DNA of 64,000 nt from assembly GCA_945892755.1 (NCBI GenBank), contig CAMDDO010000001.1, positions 1 through 64,000 on the forward strand, written 5' to 3'. The position numbers and the translations under genes were made by a program. This document shows, piece by piece, positions 46,794 through 55,365 of this stretch; the first letter of the stretch is position 1; the number at the start of each line of letters is the position of its first letter. Under the pieces are notes generated by a model. That model searched no databases and was not told where the DNA came from. It was given only the letters and a program-made list of their open reading frames with translations. This DNA is from Rhizobium sp. Q54 (GTDB lineage Bacteria; Pseudomonadota; Alphaproteobacteria; UBA828).

Positions 46794-47597
46794 TTGTCCT
46801 TGCTGCAGATCGTCGTGCTCACCATCGTGCAGGGCATCACCGAGTTCCTGCCGATCAGTTCCTCCGGCCATCTTCTGCTCGTCCCCGTAGTCACCGGCTG
46901 GCCCGACCAGGGGCTCAACATCGACGCGGCGGTGCATGTCGGCACGCTCCTCGCGGTGCTGGTCTATTTCTGGCGTGACGTGCTGGCCATGGCGACCAGC
47001 CCGCTCAGCCGTCGGAGCCCGGAGCGCACCGCGGCACGACGGCTGTTCGCCTTTCTTGTGCTCGGTACCATCCCCGCTCTGGTGGCGGGTGGGCTGATCC
47101 ATAGCTTCGCGCCCGATTTCTTTCGCTCCGCCAAAGTCGTCGCCTGGACCACGCTCGGCTATGCGGTGTTGCTGTTCTTGGCTGATCGCTTCAGCCCGAC
47201 GTTGAAGCGGGTCGAGCACATCAAATTGTCGGGTGCCCTGATCATCGGGCTAGCGCAGATGCTCGCGCTGGTGCCGGGCACGAGCCGATCCGGCATCACC
47301 ATGACGGCGGGTCGGCTGCTCGGCCTCGAGCGGACCGAGGCAGCGCGTTACGCGATGCTGCTCTCGATTCCGGCCACGGCCGCGGCCGGCGCGCTCGCGA
47401 TCGTGGACGTGCTGACCAGCGATGGCGGCGCCGCGCCTGGCGACATGCTGCTCGCGATCGGCCTCACCTTCTTGGTCGCGCTTGGGGCGATCTGGTTCCT
47501 GATGAACCTGCTGCGCCGGTTCACCTTCACGCCGTTCGTGATCTACCGGCTGCTGCTGGGCGTCGCGCTTGTCGTGTGGCTCTACGGCTATTCCTAG
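46794..47597 (+). CDS. uppP: Undecaprenyl-diphosphate phosphatase UppP (BacA)
   Basis: Membrane phosphatase that recycles undecaprenyl diphosphate for peptidoglycan and other envelope polymers. 267 residues with about eight helices. Signatures are the N-terminal GITEFLPISSSGHLLL and the later LVPGTSRSGITMTAG, both containing active-site residues. The start is a TTG at 46794 preceded by AAAAGGGGG. Its stop codon shares CTAG with the stop of the convergent NDUFA9-like gene. Confidence 0.96.
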   Translation: MSLLQIVVLTIVQGITEFLPISSSGHLLLVPVVTGWPDQGLNIDAAVHVGTLLAVLVYFWRDVLAMATSPLSRRSPERTAARRLFAFLVLGTIPALVAGGLIHSFAPDFFRSAKVVAWTTLGYAVLLFLADRFSPTLKRVEHIKLSGALIIGLAQMLALVPGTSRSGITMTAGRLLGLERTEAARYAMLLSIPATAAAGALAIVDVLTSDGGAAPGDMLLAIGLTFLVALGAIWFLMNLLRRFTFTPFVIYRLLLGVALVVWLYGYS

Positions 47598-48598
47598 ATC
47601 GTCGGCAAGGTTTCGGCCCGCCCAGCCCGGTAAGCGTGCATATAGGTCGGCAGAATAAGCTCGGCCGCGGTCGGCGTGATGCCGAGGTCGGCCAAACCGG
47701 ACGCGCCCTTCGACACGACATTGTCGAGCTTCATCAGGCGCACGAGATCGCGCTTGAGCGGCGAAAACGGAATGACACCGGCAAAGAACGCCGCCACCTC
47801 AAGCGCAAGGAACGGCACCGGCACGAGACAACGGCGCCGCCCGATGACGTCGAGCGCGAGCGCAACCACCTCGCGGAAGCGATAGACGGTCGGACCGCCA
47901 AGCTCATAGACGCGACCGGCGGTCTTGGCGTCGCGCAAACAGGCGATCGCGGCATCCGCCACGTCGCCGACATAGACCGGCTGCAACAGGCTGGCACCGG
48001 CCCCGGGGAAGCGCGGTTGCGGAAACAGGCCGTCAAAGGCGAGCGTGGGTCGGCCGCGAAAGAAAAGCGGAATGATCGGAGCGAGCCGGCTGATCGCGCC
48101 GAGCATGTTGAACAAGCCGTCCTCGGGCCCAAAAACGACGCTCGGCCGCAAGATGGTGACGCCCGGGAACGCGGCCCGTGCCGCGGCTTCGCCCGCCGCC
48201 TTGCTGCGCGCATAGGACGCCGGCGACGCGCTATCGGCACCGATCGCCGAGATTTGAATGAAACGGCTGGCGCCGGCCGCGCTCGCGGCCCGTGCGATGC
48301 GGCCCGGCAGCTCGTCATGGACGGCGGCAAAGGTGCGTCCGGGCTGCTCGGTCAGAATGCCAACCAGGTTGATCACCCAATCGGCGCCCTGGACGGCGCG
48401 AGCGATCGACCCGTCCTTGCCGTAATGCACCGGAATCGGGACGATTTGGCCGACATTCCCAAGCGGCTTCAAAAAGAGCGCCCGGTCCGGCCGCCGCGTG
48501 GCCACCCTTATGGTGACGCCAAGCCGCGCCAGCCGCTGCACCAGATGGCGGCCAATGAAGCCGGTGCCGCCGAATATGGTCACAACCGGATCGGACAT
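47594..48598 (-). CDS. Complex I NDUFA9-like NAD(P)-binding SDR protein
   Basis: Atypical short-chain dehydrogenase-fold protein of 334 residues related to the mitochondrial complex I accessory subunit NDUFA9, common as a single copy in alphaproteobacteria. The dinucleotide-binding loop is VTIFGGTGFIGRHLV. The TILRPSVVFGPEDGLFN, QPVYVGDVADA and YELGGPTVYRF segments match the family. The usual SDR catalytic Tyr-x3-Lys is present as YARSK but activity is uncertain. It is divergent from rnd with a 171-bp gap. Confidence 0.9.
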   Translation of the reverse strand: MSDPVVTIFGGTGFIGRHLVQRLARLGVTIRVATRRPDRALFLKPLGNVGQIVPIPVHYGKDGSIARAVQGADWVINLVGILTEQPGRTFAAVHDELPGRIARAASAAGASRFIQISAIGADSASPASYARSKAAGEAAARAAFPGVTILRPSVVFGPEDGLFNMLGAISRLAPIIPLFFRGRPTLAFDGLFPQPRFPGAGASLLQPVYVGDVADAAIACLRDAKTAGRVYELGGPTVYRFREVVALALDVIGRRRCLVPVPFLALEVAAFFAGVIPFSPLKRDLVRLMKLDNVVSKGASGLADLGITPTAAELILPTYMHAYRAGRAETLPTI

Positions 48599-48690
48599 TC
48601 TTCACCCCGCCGTTCGGTTGCGCGCCGTTTATCACGATCGATCAAGGGAGGCCAGCTTGTTGCCCGACCAGCGCCAAGGTGGCTCTGGAT

Positions 48691-48719
48691 TGACAGGAAT
48701 CGTGCCACTGTCTAGCACT
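48691..48719 (+). promoter_or_regulatory. Possible sigma70 promoter for the rnd-kdsD-lpt operon
   Basis: A perfect TTGACA at 48691-48696 and TAGCAC at 48714-48719 with a 17-bp spacer. The -10 box matches at only three of six positions. It lies 50 bp before the rnd start codon. Confidence 0.45.
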
Positions 48720-48769
48720 GACGCCAGCGACGAGTCGCGCCGCGGGCGCGCCGCTATCGCGAGAGGACG

Positions 48770-49384
48770 ATGAGCCTCCACCTCCACAAGGGCGATCTGC
48801 CGCCCGGCCTCACCTTTGGCAATTCGGTCGCGATCGATACCGAAACAATGGGCCTGAACCCGGTCCGCGACCGGCTTTGCCTGATCCAGATCTCGCGCGG
48901 CGACGGCGATTGCCACCTTGTCCAGGTCCCGGCGCCCGGCCGAATCGAGGCGCCCAATCTATGCCGCCTGCTGGCCGATCCGGGGGTGCTCAAGATCTTT
49001 CATTTTGCGCGCTTCGACCTGGCCGTCATCGCGCATTACCTGGGCGTTACCTGCGCCCCGGTTTATTGCACCAAGATCGCGTCGAAATTGGTCCGCACCT
49101 TTACCGACCGACATGGCCTCAAGGACCTGTGCAAGGACCTCGTCAATGTCGAAATCTCGAAACAGCAACAATCCTCCGATTGGGGCGCGGACGAGTTGAG
49201 CGAGGAGCAGCTGAGCTACGCCGCGTCCGACGTTCTCCACTTGCATGCGATCAAGGAAAAACTAGATCAAATGCTTAGACGCGAGGGCCGGAGCGCCATG
49301 GCCGAGGCGTGCTTCCGCTTTCTGCCGACCCGCGCGGCCCTCGATCGGCTCGGATTCACCGAGCCTGATATCTTTGACCATTAG
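48770..49384 (+). CDS. rnd: Ribonuclease D-like 3'-5' exonuclease
   Basis: DEDD-family exonuclease of 204 residues that keeps only the catalytic domain and lacks the C-terminal HRDC domains of E. coli RNase D. Exo I is AIDTETMGLN, Exo II is FHFARFDLAVI, and Exo III is YAASDVLHLHAI, giving the DEDDy set. GAGAGG precedes the ATG. It heads the rnd-kdsD-lptCAB-rpoN block, which is a common alphaproteobacterial order. Confidence 0.92.
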   Translation: MSLHLHKGDLPPGLTFGNSVAIDTETMGLNPVRDRLCLIQISRGDGDCHLVQVPAPGRIEAPNLCRLLADPGVLKIFHFARFDLAVIAHYLGVTCAPVYCTKIASKLVRTFTDRHGLKDLCKDLVNVEISKQQQSSDWGADELSEEQLSYAASDVLHLHAIKEKLDQMLRREGRSAMAEACFRFLPTRAALDRLGFTEPDIFDH

Positions 49385-49390
49385 GACGCG

Positions 49391-50389
49391 ATGCCAGGCG
49401 AAACGTCGAGCGCGGCTCTGAGTCGAGAAGCTGCCGGGAGCGAGGACCTGGCGCGAGCGCGGCGCGTGCTCGCGATCGAGGCCGACGCACTGGAGCGTCT
49501 AGGGCGCGCGGTCGATCAACGCTTTGTCGAGGCGATCACGTTGCTCGCGGCGGTCAAAGGCCGCATCGTCGTTTCGGGCATGGGCAAAAGCGGCCACATC
49601 GCGACCAAGATCGCCGCGACGCTCGCCTCGACCGGAGCACCGGCGATCTTCGTCCATCCGGCCGAAGCCAGCCATGGCGACCTCGGCATGATCACGCCCG
49701 AGGACGCCCTGATTCTGCTATCGAATTCGGGAGAAACAGCTGAACTCGCCAATTTGATCCAGTTCGCCAAGCGCCATCGCATTCCCTTCGTCGGCATCGT
49801 TGGCCGGGCCCGCTCGACGCTCGCCGAGGCGGCCGATGTGGCGCTCGTGCTGCCGGAGGCGCCGGAAGCCTGTCCGCTCGGTCTGGCGCCGACCTCGTCG
49901 ACCACCATGATGCTGGCGTTGGGCGATGCGCTGGCGGTCGCGCTGCTTGAGCGCAAGGGCTTCACCGCAGAAGATTTCCAGGCTTTCCACCCCGGCGGCC
50001 AGCTCGGCGGACGGCTGCTCCGCGTGCGCGACATCATGCACCAGGGCAGCGCACTGCCGGTCATCGCGGCTTCGGCGCGCATGGCGGAGGCCATGATCAC
50101 GATGACCGCCAAGGGCTTCGGCTGCATCGGCGTACTTGACGATGCCGGCCGTCTCATCGGCATCGTTACCGATGGCGATCTGCGCCGCCACATGGGCGAA
50201 GGCCTGTTGCGCCAGACCGTTGCCGCGGTGATGACCGCCGGGCCCAAGACCATTCGACCCGGCGCGTTCGCCGCCGAGGCGCTCAATATTCTGAACGAGC
50301 GCAAGATCACCAGCCTGTTCGTGATCGAGCACGAACAGCCGATCGGCATCGTTCATATTCACGACTGCCTGAGAGCAGGAATTGCATGA
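49391..50389 (+). CDS. kdsD: D-arabinose 5-phosphate isomerase KdsD/KpsF
   Basis: Converts ribulose 5-phosphate to arabinose 5-phosphate, the first step to Kdo for lipopolysaccharide. 332 residues: an SIS domain (VVSGMGKSGHIATKIAATL, PAEASHGDLGMI, LSNSGETAEL) followed by two CBS domains (about 205-330). It begins seven bases after rnd and its end overlaps lptC by ATGA, linking Kdo synthesis to LPS transport. Confidence 0.95.
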   Translation: MPGETSSAALSREAAGSEDLARARRVLAIEADALERLGRAVDQRFVEAITLLAAVKGRIVVSGMGKSGHIATKIAATLASTGAPAIFVHPAEASHGDLGMITPEDALILLSNSGETAELANLIQFAKRHRIPFVGIVGRARSTLAEAADVALVLPEAPEACPLGLAPTSSTTMMLALGDALAVALLERKGFTAEDFQAFHPGGQLGGRLLRVRDIMHQGSALPVIAASARMAEAMITMTAKGFGCIGVLDDAGRLIGIVTDGDLRRHMGEGLLRQTVAAVMTAGPKTIRPGAFAAEALNILNERKITSLFVIEHEQPIGIVHIHDCLRAGIA

Positions 50390-51105
50390 GCATCGGCAGC
50401 AATGAGTTTGACGTCATGCGCGACCCCGCCACGCGCCAGCCGGCGAAGCGTCTGGTTGGGTTGGTCGCCGGCCGAGCCGGCAAGTCGCTCAGCCGAATCG
50501 GTCGCTACAGCGCGTTCGTCGGCGTCATGCGCTTTGCGCTGCCGCTCGTCGCCGTGCTCCTGCTCGGGCTGGTTGTTGTTTGGCCGCTGGTTTCGGGTCG
50601 CGAAGAGGGCTTCCGCGTCACCTATAGCGAGCGGGTTCAGCAGGACGGCAGCCTGAAAATGCTGAATGCCCGCTATATCGGCACCGACAGCGAGGGCCAG
50701 CCCTATACGATAACCGCTGAAGAAGCGATACCGAGCGCCGCCGACGCCGCCATCGTCACGTTGAAAAATCTGAAGGCCGACATGTTCAACAAGGATGGCT
50801 CATGGTCTCTGATAGCGGCGCGAGAAGGCCTCTATAACCGCCTTCCCGCGACGCTCGATCTTGCCGGCGATGTCGCGATCCATTCCGACAGGGGCGACGA
50901 ATTGCGCACGCAGAGCGCGCACATCGAGATCAATGAGGGCAGGGCGGACGGCGACCAACCGATATCGGGCCAGGGGCCCCTCGGTTTGATCGAAGGTACA
51001 GGCTTCTCGACGGTCGATCGGGGCGCGAACATTCTGATCCGGGGGCCGGTCAAGGTGACCGTCTTCCCGAAGAGGCAGAGCAAAGCCACGGAAGGTGGGC
51101 AATGA
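50386..51105 (+). CDS. lptC: LPS export protein LptC
   Basis: Bitopic inner-membrane protein that passes LPS from LptB2FG to LptA. 239 residues: cytoplasmic N-terminus of about 45 residues, one membrane helix (FALPLVAVLLLGLVVVWPLV) and a periplasmic beta-jellyroll domain (MLNARYIGTDSEGQPYTITAEEA, LDLAGDVAIHSDRGDELRT). It is coupled by four-base overlaps to kdsD and lptA. Confidence 0.92.
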   Translation: MSIGSNEFDVMRDPATRQPAKRLVGLVAGRAGKSLSRIGRYSAFVGVMRFALPLVAVLLLGLVVVWPLVSGREEGFRVTYSERVQQDGSLKMLNARYIGTDSEGQPYTITAEEAIPSAADAAIVTLKNLKADMFNKDGSWSLIAAREGLYNRLPATLDLAGDVAIHSDRGDELRTQSAHIEINEGRADGDQPISGQGPLGLIEGTGFSTVDRGANILIRGPVKVTVFPKRQSKATEGGQ

Positions 51106-51716
51106 ACGCGCGGACCTTGCGGCCGCTCCTGGCGGCGCTCGCGATCGGCCTGTTCGGCGTTGCAACTCTTGCCGAGGCGCGCGCAGCCGATGTGGTGGAG
51201 CCCGCGACCAAAACGAAATCGTCGGCGGTGCCCTTCGTCGGTACGCGCACCGATACCAGCCTGCCGATTGAAATCACCGCCGACACGCTTGAGGTAAAGC
51301 AAAACCAGCAGCTCGCGATCTTCCGTGGCAAGGTCGACGCGCTACAGGGTGACATGCGCCTGCGCGCGGATCAGCTCATCGTCTATTACCGCGACGACAA
51401 GGAGAACCCCGACCAACCCGGCATCGCCAAGATCGAGGCCGAAGGCAATGTGTTCATCTCTTCGCCGAAGGAAACCGGCAAGGGCGCCCGCGGCGTCTAC
51501 GATGTCGATCGTGCGCGCATCGATCTGGTCGGCGACGTCGTTCTTACGCAGGGCCAAAACGTCGTCAAGGGCGATACGCTGGAGATGAACCTCGCGACCG
51601 GAGAGAGCAAGGTGGCCAGCGGCAAGTCTGGAAGCGGCCGCGTCAAAGGTCTCTTCATCCCGGAAAAGAAACCGGCGACCGGCAAGAACGACGCCTCTTC
51701 GCAGAAGAAAAATTAA
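51102..51716 (+). CDS. lptA: LPS transport periplasmic protein LptA
   Basis: Periplasmic bridge that carries LPS between LptC and LptD. 204 residues with a signal peptide (LLAALAIGLFGVATLAEARA) and the OstA-type core: LPIEITADTLEVKQNQQLAIF, then FRGKVDALQGDMRLRADQLIV and GDVVLTQGQNVVKGDTLEMNL. The C-terminus is Lys/Ser-rich. Its start overlaps lptC by four bases. Confidence 0.94.
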   Translation: MNARTLRPLLAALAIGLFGVATLAEARAADVVEPATKTKSSAVPFVGTRTDTSLPIEITADTLEVKQNQQLAIFRGKVDALQGDMRLRADQLIVYYRDDKENPDQPGIAKIEAEGNVFISSPKETGKGARGVYDVDRARIDLVGDVVLTQGQNVVKGDTLEMNLATGESKVASGKSGSGRVKGLFIPEKKPATGKNDASSQKKN

Positions 51717-51739
51717 CCGAATCAGGTATATTGCTCACT

Positions 51740-52561
51740 ATGTCATCAGGCAGGAGCGACGAACGTGGGAGCGAACGTCGGAGCGATGTGAGCCCGTCTG
51801 ACACCGGCTCCGCTGTCGGGCCGCGGCTGGTCGCTTCGAATTCGGGACTGGTCGCTCGCAAGCTGGGCAAGCGCTTTCGCAAGCGGCCGGTGCTGCGCGA
51901 CATCAGCATCTCGGTGCAGCGCGGAGAAGCGGTCGGCCTGCTCGGGCCCAACGGCGCCGGCAAGACCACGACCTTCTACCTGATCACGGGATTGATCGCG
52001 CCGGACTATGGTCAGGTCTTCTTCGATGGTCACGATATTACCGAGTTGCCGATGTACCGCAGGGCGCGCCTTGGCATTGGCTATTTGCCCCAAGAAGCAT
52101 CGATTTTCCGCGGCATGACGGTCGAGAACAACATCAAGGCGGTGCTCGAAGTCTCCGAGCCGGCGCGCGAGCGGCGCGATGCGTTGCTCGACGAGCTGTT
52201 GGCTGAGTTCTCGATCAGCCACCTGCGCCATACGCCAGCGCTCGCGCTTTCGGGCGGCGAGCGGCGGCGCGTCGAGATTGCACGCGCGCTGGCGTCGCGG
52301 CCGAGCTTCATGCTGCTCGACGAGCCGCTCGCCGGCATCGACCCGATCGCAGCCGGTGAAATCCGCGAGCTGGTCGCCAACCTCAAGGACCGCGGTATCG
52401 GTGTCCTGATCACCGACCACAACGTGCGTGAGACGCTCGACATCGTCGATCGCGCCTACATCTTGCACGAAGGTGCCGTTCTGATGGAGGGCGTGCCGGA
52501 CGACATCGTGGCGCATGAGGAAGTGCGACGCGTCTATCTCGGCGAGCGCTTTCGTTTATAG
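51740..52561 (+). CDS. lptB: LPS export ATPase LptB
   Basis: Cytoplasmic ATPase that powers LPS extraction with LptFG. 273 residues from ATG 51740 (a TTG at 51731 is possible). Walker A is LLGPNGAGKTTTFY, the signature is ALSGGERRRVEIARAL, Walker B is FMLLDEPLAGIDP, and the switch His is in ITDHNVRE. An N-terminal extension of about 30 polar residues precedes the domain. It lies 23 bp after lptA and 17 bp before rpoN. Confidence 0.95.
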   Translation: MSSGRSDERGSERRSDVSPSDTGSAVGPRLVASNSGLVARKLGKRFRKRPVLRDISISVQRGEAVGLLGPNGAGKTTTFYLITGLIAPDYGQVFFDGHDITELPMYRRARLGIGYLPQEASIFRGMTVENNIKAVLEVSEPARERRDALLDELLAEFSISHLRHTPALALSGGERRRVEIARALASRPSFMLLDEPLAGIDPIAAGEIRELVANLKDRGIGVLITDHNVRETLDIVDRAYILHEGAVLMEGVPDDIVAHEEVRRVYLGERFRL

Positions 52562-52578
52562 CCGGTCGAGCGCCAGTC

Positions 52579-54090
52579 ATGGCCACCGTGAAGCCGCAAC
52601 TGATCCTCAAGCAGGGGCAGGCGCTCGTGATGACGCCGCAGCTCCAGCAGTCGATCAAGCTGCTCCAGCTCGGCGCCCAGGAACTCCAGACGTTCGTCGA
52701 GGCGGAGCTCGAGAGCAATCCGCTGCTCGAACGCGACGACGGCGATGCGCCCGGCGAAGGCGACCAGCCGCTTTCCGAGACGCCCGAGGCCGATGCCCCA
52801 TTCGCCACCGATCGGGCGATGGATCGTCTCGAGGTCGAAGGACCCGAGGCTGCTGGCCTCGATCTTGCGCCGGAAGCGATGTGGGAAACCGATAGCGCGC
52901 CAGGCGATGCCGGGCGCTGGGCGCGAGCGGGCGCCGCACCGAGCGGCGATGAGATCGATCGAATCGAACAGGCCGCGTCGGACGGCCCCACGCTCCGCGA
53001 ACATCTGCTGTCTCAGTTGCGCGTTTCCTGCAGCGACCCGACCGACCTGCTGATCGGCAGCCGCCTGATCGACTTGATCGACGAGGCAGGCTATCTGCCC
53101 ACCGATCTGTCCTTGGTCGCCCAGCAGCTTGGTTGCGAACCGGCGCGCATCGAGCACACGCTAGCTATTCTGCAGCGCTTCGAGCCGACCGGAATCTTCG
53201 CGCGCTCGCTCAGGGAATGTCTCGCACTCCAGCTCGCCGAGAAGAATCGGCTCGACCCCGCGATGATGGCGTTCCTCGAGAATCTCGATCGTCTCGCCGA
53301 ACGCGACTTCGCCGCCTTGCGAACCGCCTGCGGCGTGTCGGACGAGGACCTGACCGACATGGCCGCCGAAATCAAGCGGCTTGAGCCCAAACCAGGGCGG
53401 GCCTTCGGCGCCGAGCTGGCCCCGACGGTGATCCCGGACATTTTCGTACGAATCGGGCCGGACGGGACATGGCAGGTCGAGCTCAATCCCGAGACGATGC
53501 CCAAGGTGATCGTCAATACCGGCTATTTTTCCTTGTTGGCGAAGGGTGTTCGCTCACCGGCCGAGCATCAATTCCTGACCACGCAGCTGCAATCGGCGAA
53601 TTGGCTCGTGCGTTCGCTCGTGCAGCGCGCCCGAACCATTATGAACGTCGCGCGCTCGCTGGTGAGCCAGCAGGCCGGCTTCTTCTCGCACGGCGTGCGC
53701 GAAATGCGGCCGATGACGTTGCGCGACATCGCGACCCAGATCGGTGTCCACGAGAGCACGGTGAGCCGGGTGGTCGCCAACAAATACCTGGCTTGTCCGC
53801 GCGGCGTGTTTGAACTGAAATTTTTCTTCTCGGCCGCCCTGCAGAGCAGCGCGGGCGGCGAAACCCACGCGGCCGAGGCGGTTCGCCACCGCATCAAGGC
53901 CATGATCGACGCGGAACCGCCCAACAAGATTCTGTCCGACGACCACATTGCGGCGGCGCTCAGCCGCGGCGGGGTCGCCATTGCCCGCAGAACGGTAGCA
54001 AAATACCGCGAAGCGATGCACATCCCGTCTTCCGTGGAGCGCCGTCGCCTGAAGCGCAAGGAGCGCCCGGAAATCGAGGCAACTATATGA
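52579..54090 (+). CDS. rpoN: RNA polymerase sigma-54 factor RpoN
   Basis: Sigma factor for -24/-12 promoters, typically controlling nitrogen metabolism with enhancer-binding proteins. 503 residues. Region I is Gln-rich (TPQLQQSIKLLQLGAQELQ), an acidic variable region II follows, then the core-binding region III. The helix-turn-helix is MTLRDIATQIGVHESTVSRV and the RpoN box is ARRTVAKYRE near the end. It directly follows lptB, as in many proteobacteria. Confidence 0.96.
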   Translation: MATVKPQLILKQGQALVMTPQLQQSIKLLQLGAQELQTFVEAELESNPLLERDDGDAPGEGDQPLSETPEADAPFATDRAMDRLEVEGPEAAGLDLAPEAMWETDSAPGDAGRWARAGAAPSGDEIDRIEQAASDGPTLREHLLSQLRVSCSDPTDLLIGSRLIDLIDEAGYLPTDLSLVAQQLGCEPARIEHTLAILQRFEPTGIFARSLRECLALQLAEKNRLDPAMMAFLENLDRLAERDFAALRTACGVSDEDLTDMAAEIKRLEPKPGRAFGAELAPTVIPDIFVRIGPDGTWQVELNPETMPKVIVNTGYFSLLAKGVRSPAEHQFLTTQLQSANWLVRSLVQRARTIMNVARSLVSQQAGFFSHGVREMRPMTLRDIATQIGVHESTVSRVVANKYLACPRGVFELKFFFSAALQSSAGGETHAAEAVRHRIKAMIDAEPPNKILSDDHIAAALSRGGVAIARRTVAKYREAMHIPSSVERRRLKRKERPEIEATI

Positions 54091-54137
54091 AAATAAGACA
54101 TTAAATCGTCGAGTCTCCCGGTTCGATCAGGGCTACG

Positions 54138-54166
54138 TTGACTCGGCGGGCGGGCGGACTTATGGT
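54138..54166 (+). promoter_or_regulatory. Candidate sigma70 promoter upstream of ptsN
   Basis: TTGACT (54138-54143) and TATGGT (54161-54166) with a 17-bp spacer, about 200 bp before the ptsN start. It would give a long leader. The region 54091-54367 holds no convincing gene. Confidence 0.45.
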
Positions 54167-54367
54167 GCGCCGCCTTTTCGCCCGGGGCAGGCCGCCCCAC
54201 TTTATGGATCACCGGGTGAAGACGGCGCGCGAGCGCCGACATTGCGGCAAAGCGACGGGCTTGGCGGTACGCCGGAATGGCAGGAATCGCGCGGCCATCG
54301 CGAGGACGAGCTGGCCGACGCGGGCCTCACCTGCCTGGCGCTTCAAGCCGTCGAAGACGGAGAGCCT

Positions 54368-54832
54368 ATGGAAATTCAGGATATCGTCGAGCTGCGGGGC
54401 GTGCTTCCGCGCCTGCGAGCAACCAGCAAGAAGCACCTCTTGCAGGAACTTGCCGGACGAGCGGCCGAATTGACCGAATTGCACGAGCGCACGATTTTTG
54501 ACGCGCTGCTTGAGCGCGAACGTCTCGGCTCAACCGGCAGCGGCAAGGGGATTGCGATCCCGCACGCTCGTTTGCCGGGGCTGAAGCGTCTGGTCGGCGT
54601 CTTTGCCCGCCTTGAGCAGCCGGTTGAGTTCGACGCGGTTGATGGCCGCCCGGTCGACCTCGTTTTCATGTTGCTGGCGCCAGCCAGCGCCGGCGCCGAC
54701 CATCTAAAGGCGCTTTCGAACATTTCACGCCTGTTGCGCAAGGACGAAGTGGTCGAGCGTTTGCGCGGCTCGGACCGCGCCGAGGCGATCTTCGCGCTCC
54801 TGATCGAGCCGCCGGCCCGTTCGGCCGCGTGA
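54368..54832 (+). CDS. ptsN: Nitrogen-regulatory PTS protein EIIA-Ntr (PtsN)
   Basis: Phosphocarrier-type regulator of the nitrogen PTS, which controls potassium transport and other targets. 154 residues of the EIIA-fructose/mannitol fold. The phosphorylated His is His66 in GIAIPHARLPGL, preceded by ERERLGSTGSGK. Start ATG 54368 has GGAG six bases upstream and begins MEIQDIVEL. It sits between rpoN and hprK. The hpf/raiA gene often found between rpoN and ptsN is missing. Confidence 0.93.
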   Translation: MEIQDIVELRGVLPRLRATSKKHLLQELAGRAAELTELHERTIFDALLERERLGSTGSGKGIAIPHARLPGLKRLVGVFARLEQPVEFDAVDGRPVDLVFMLLAPASAGADHLKALSNISRLLRKDEVVERLRGSDRAEAIFALLIEPPARSAA

Positions 54833-54887
54833 GCCCGCTCCGCGTCTCAATTGACAGCGCCGGACACCGGCGCGACCCTGCTGGCCG

Positions 54888-55361
54888 ATGAGCCGGCTTC
54901 ACCACGCCAGTTGCGTCGAATTCGAGCACGTCGGCCTCTTGCTGCGCGGTGCGGCCGGCGCCGGGAAATCCGATCTTGCCCTGCGCTTGATTGACGCCGG
55001 CGCCACGCTCATCGCGGACGATCAGGTCGTCATTTCGGCGCGCGACGGGCGTCTGGTCGCGCAACCGCCGGCGGCACTCGCCGGACTGCTTGAGATTCGC
55101 GGCCTTGGCGTCGTCGCACTGCCTCATGGCACCGAAACATTGCTTGCCCTCGCGGTCGATCTCATGGACGACGGCGAAATCGCTCGCCTGCCGGCGGCCG
55201 AGGCAACCACCATCGAAGGCGTAGTCCTGCCATTGATCCGACTCCAGCCCTTCGGAGCATCGGCGATCGCAAGACTTCGGATCGCGGCCCGTCTGGTCGA
55301 CGGCCGGCTTGAGGGCGTCGAGGCCGCGCTGGGGCTCCGCCCCGCGCGACGATCGGCCTGA
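54888..55361 (+). CDS. hprK: HPr kinase/phosphorylase, short alphaproteobacterial form
   Basis: Phosphorylates and dephosphorylates the regulatory Ser of HPr. 157 residues comprising only the C-terminal catalytic domain of Gram-positive HprK. The P-loop is GAAGAGKS (residues 21-28), followed by LIADDQVVISA with the catalytic Asp pair and the signature LEIRGLGVVAL. It lies 4 bp before rapZ and in the same run as its substrate HPr. Confidence 0.94.
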   Translation: MSRLHHASCVEFEHVGLLLRGAAGAGKSDLALRLIDAGATLIADDQVVISARDGRLVAQPPAALAGLLEIRGLGVVALPHGTETLLALAVDLMDDGEIARLPAAEATTIEGVVLPLIRLQPFGASAIARLRIAARLVDGRLEGVEAALGLRPARRSA

Positions 55362-55365
55362 CGCC

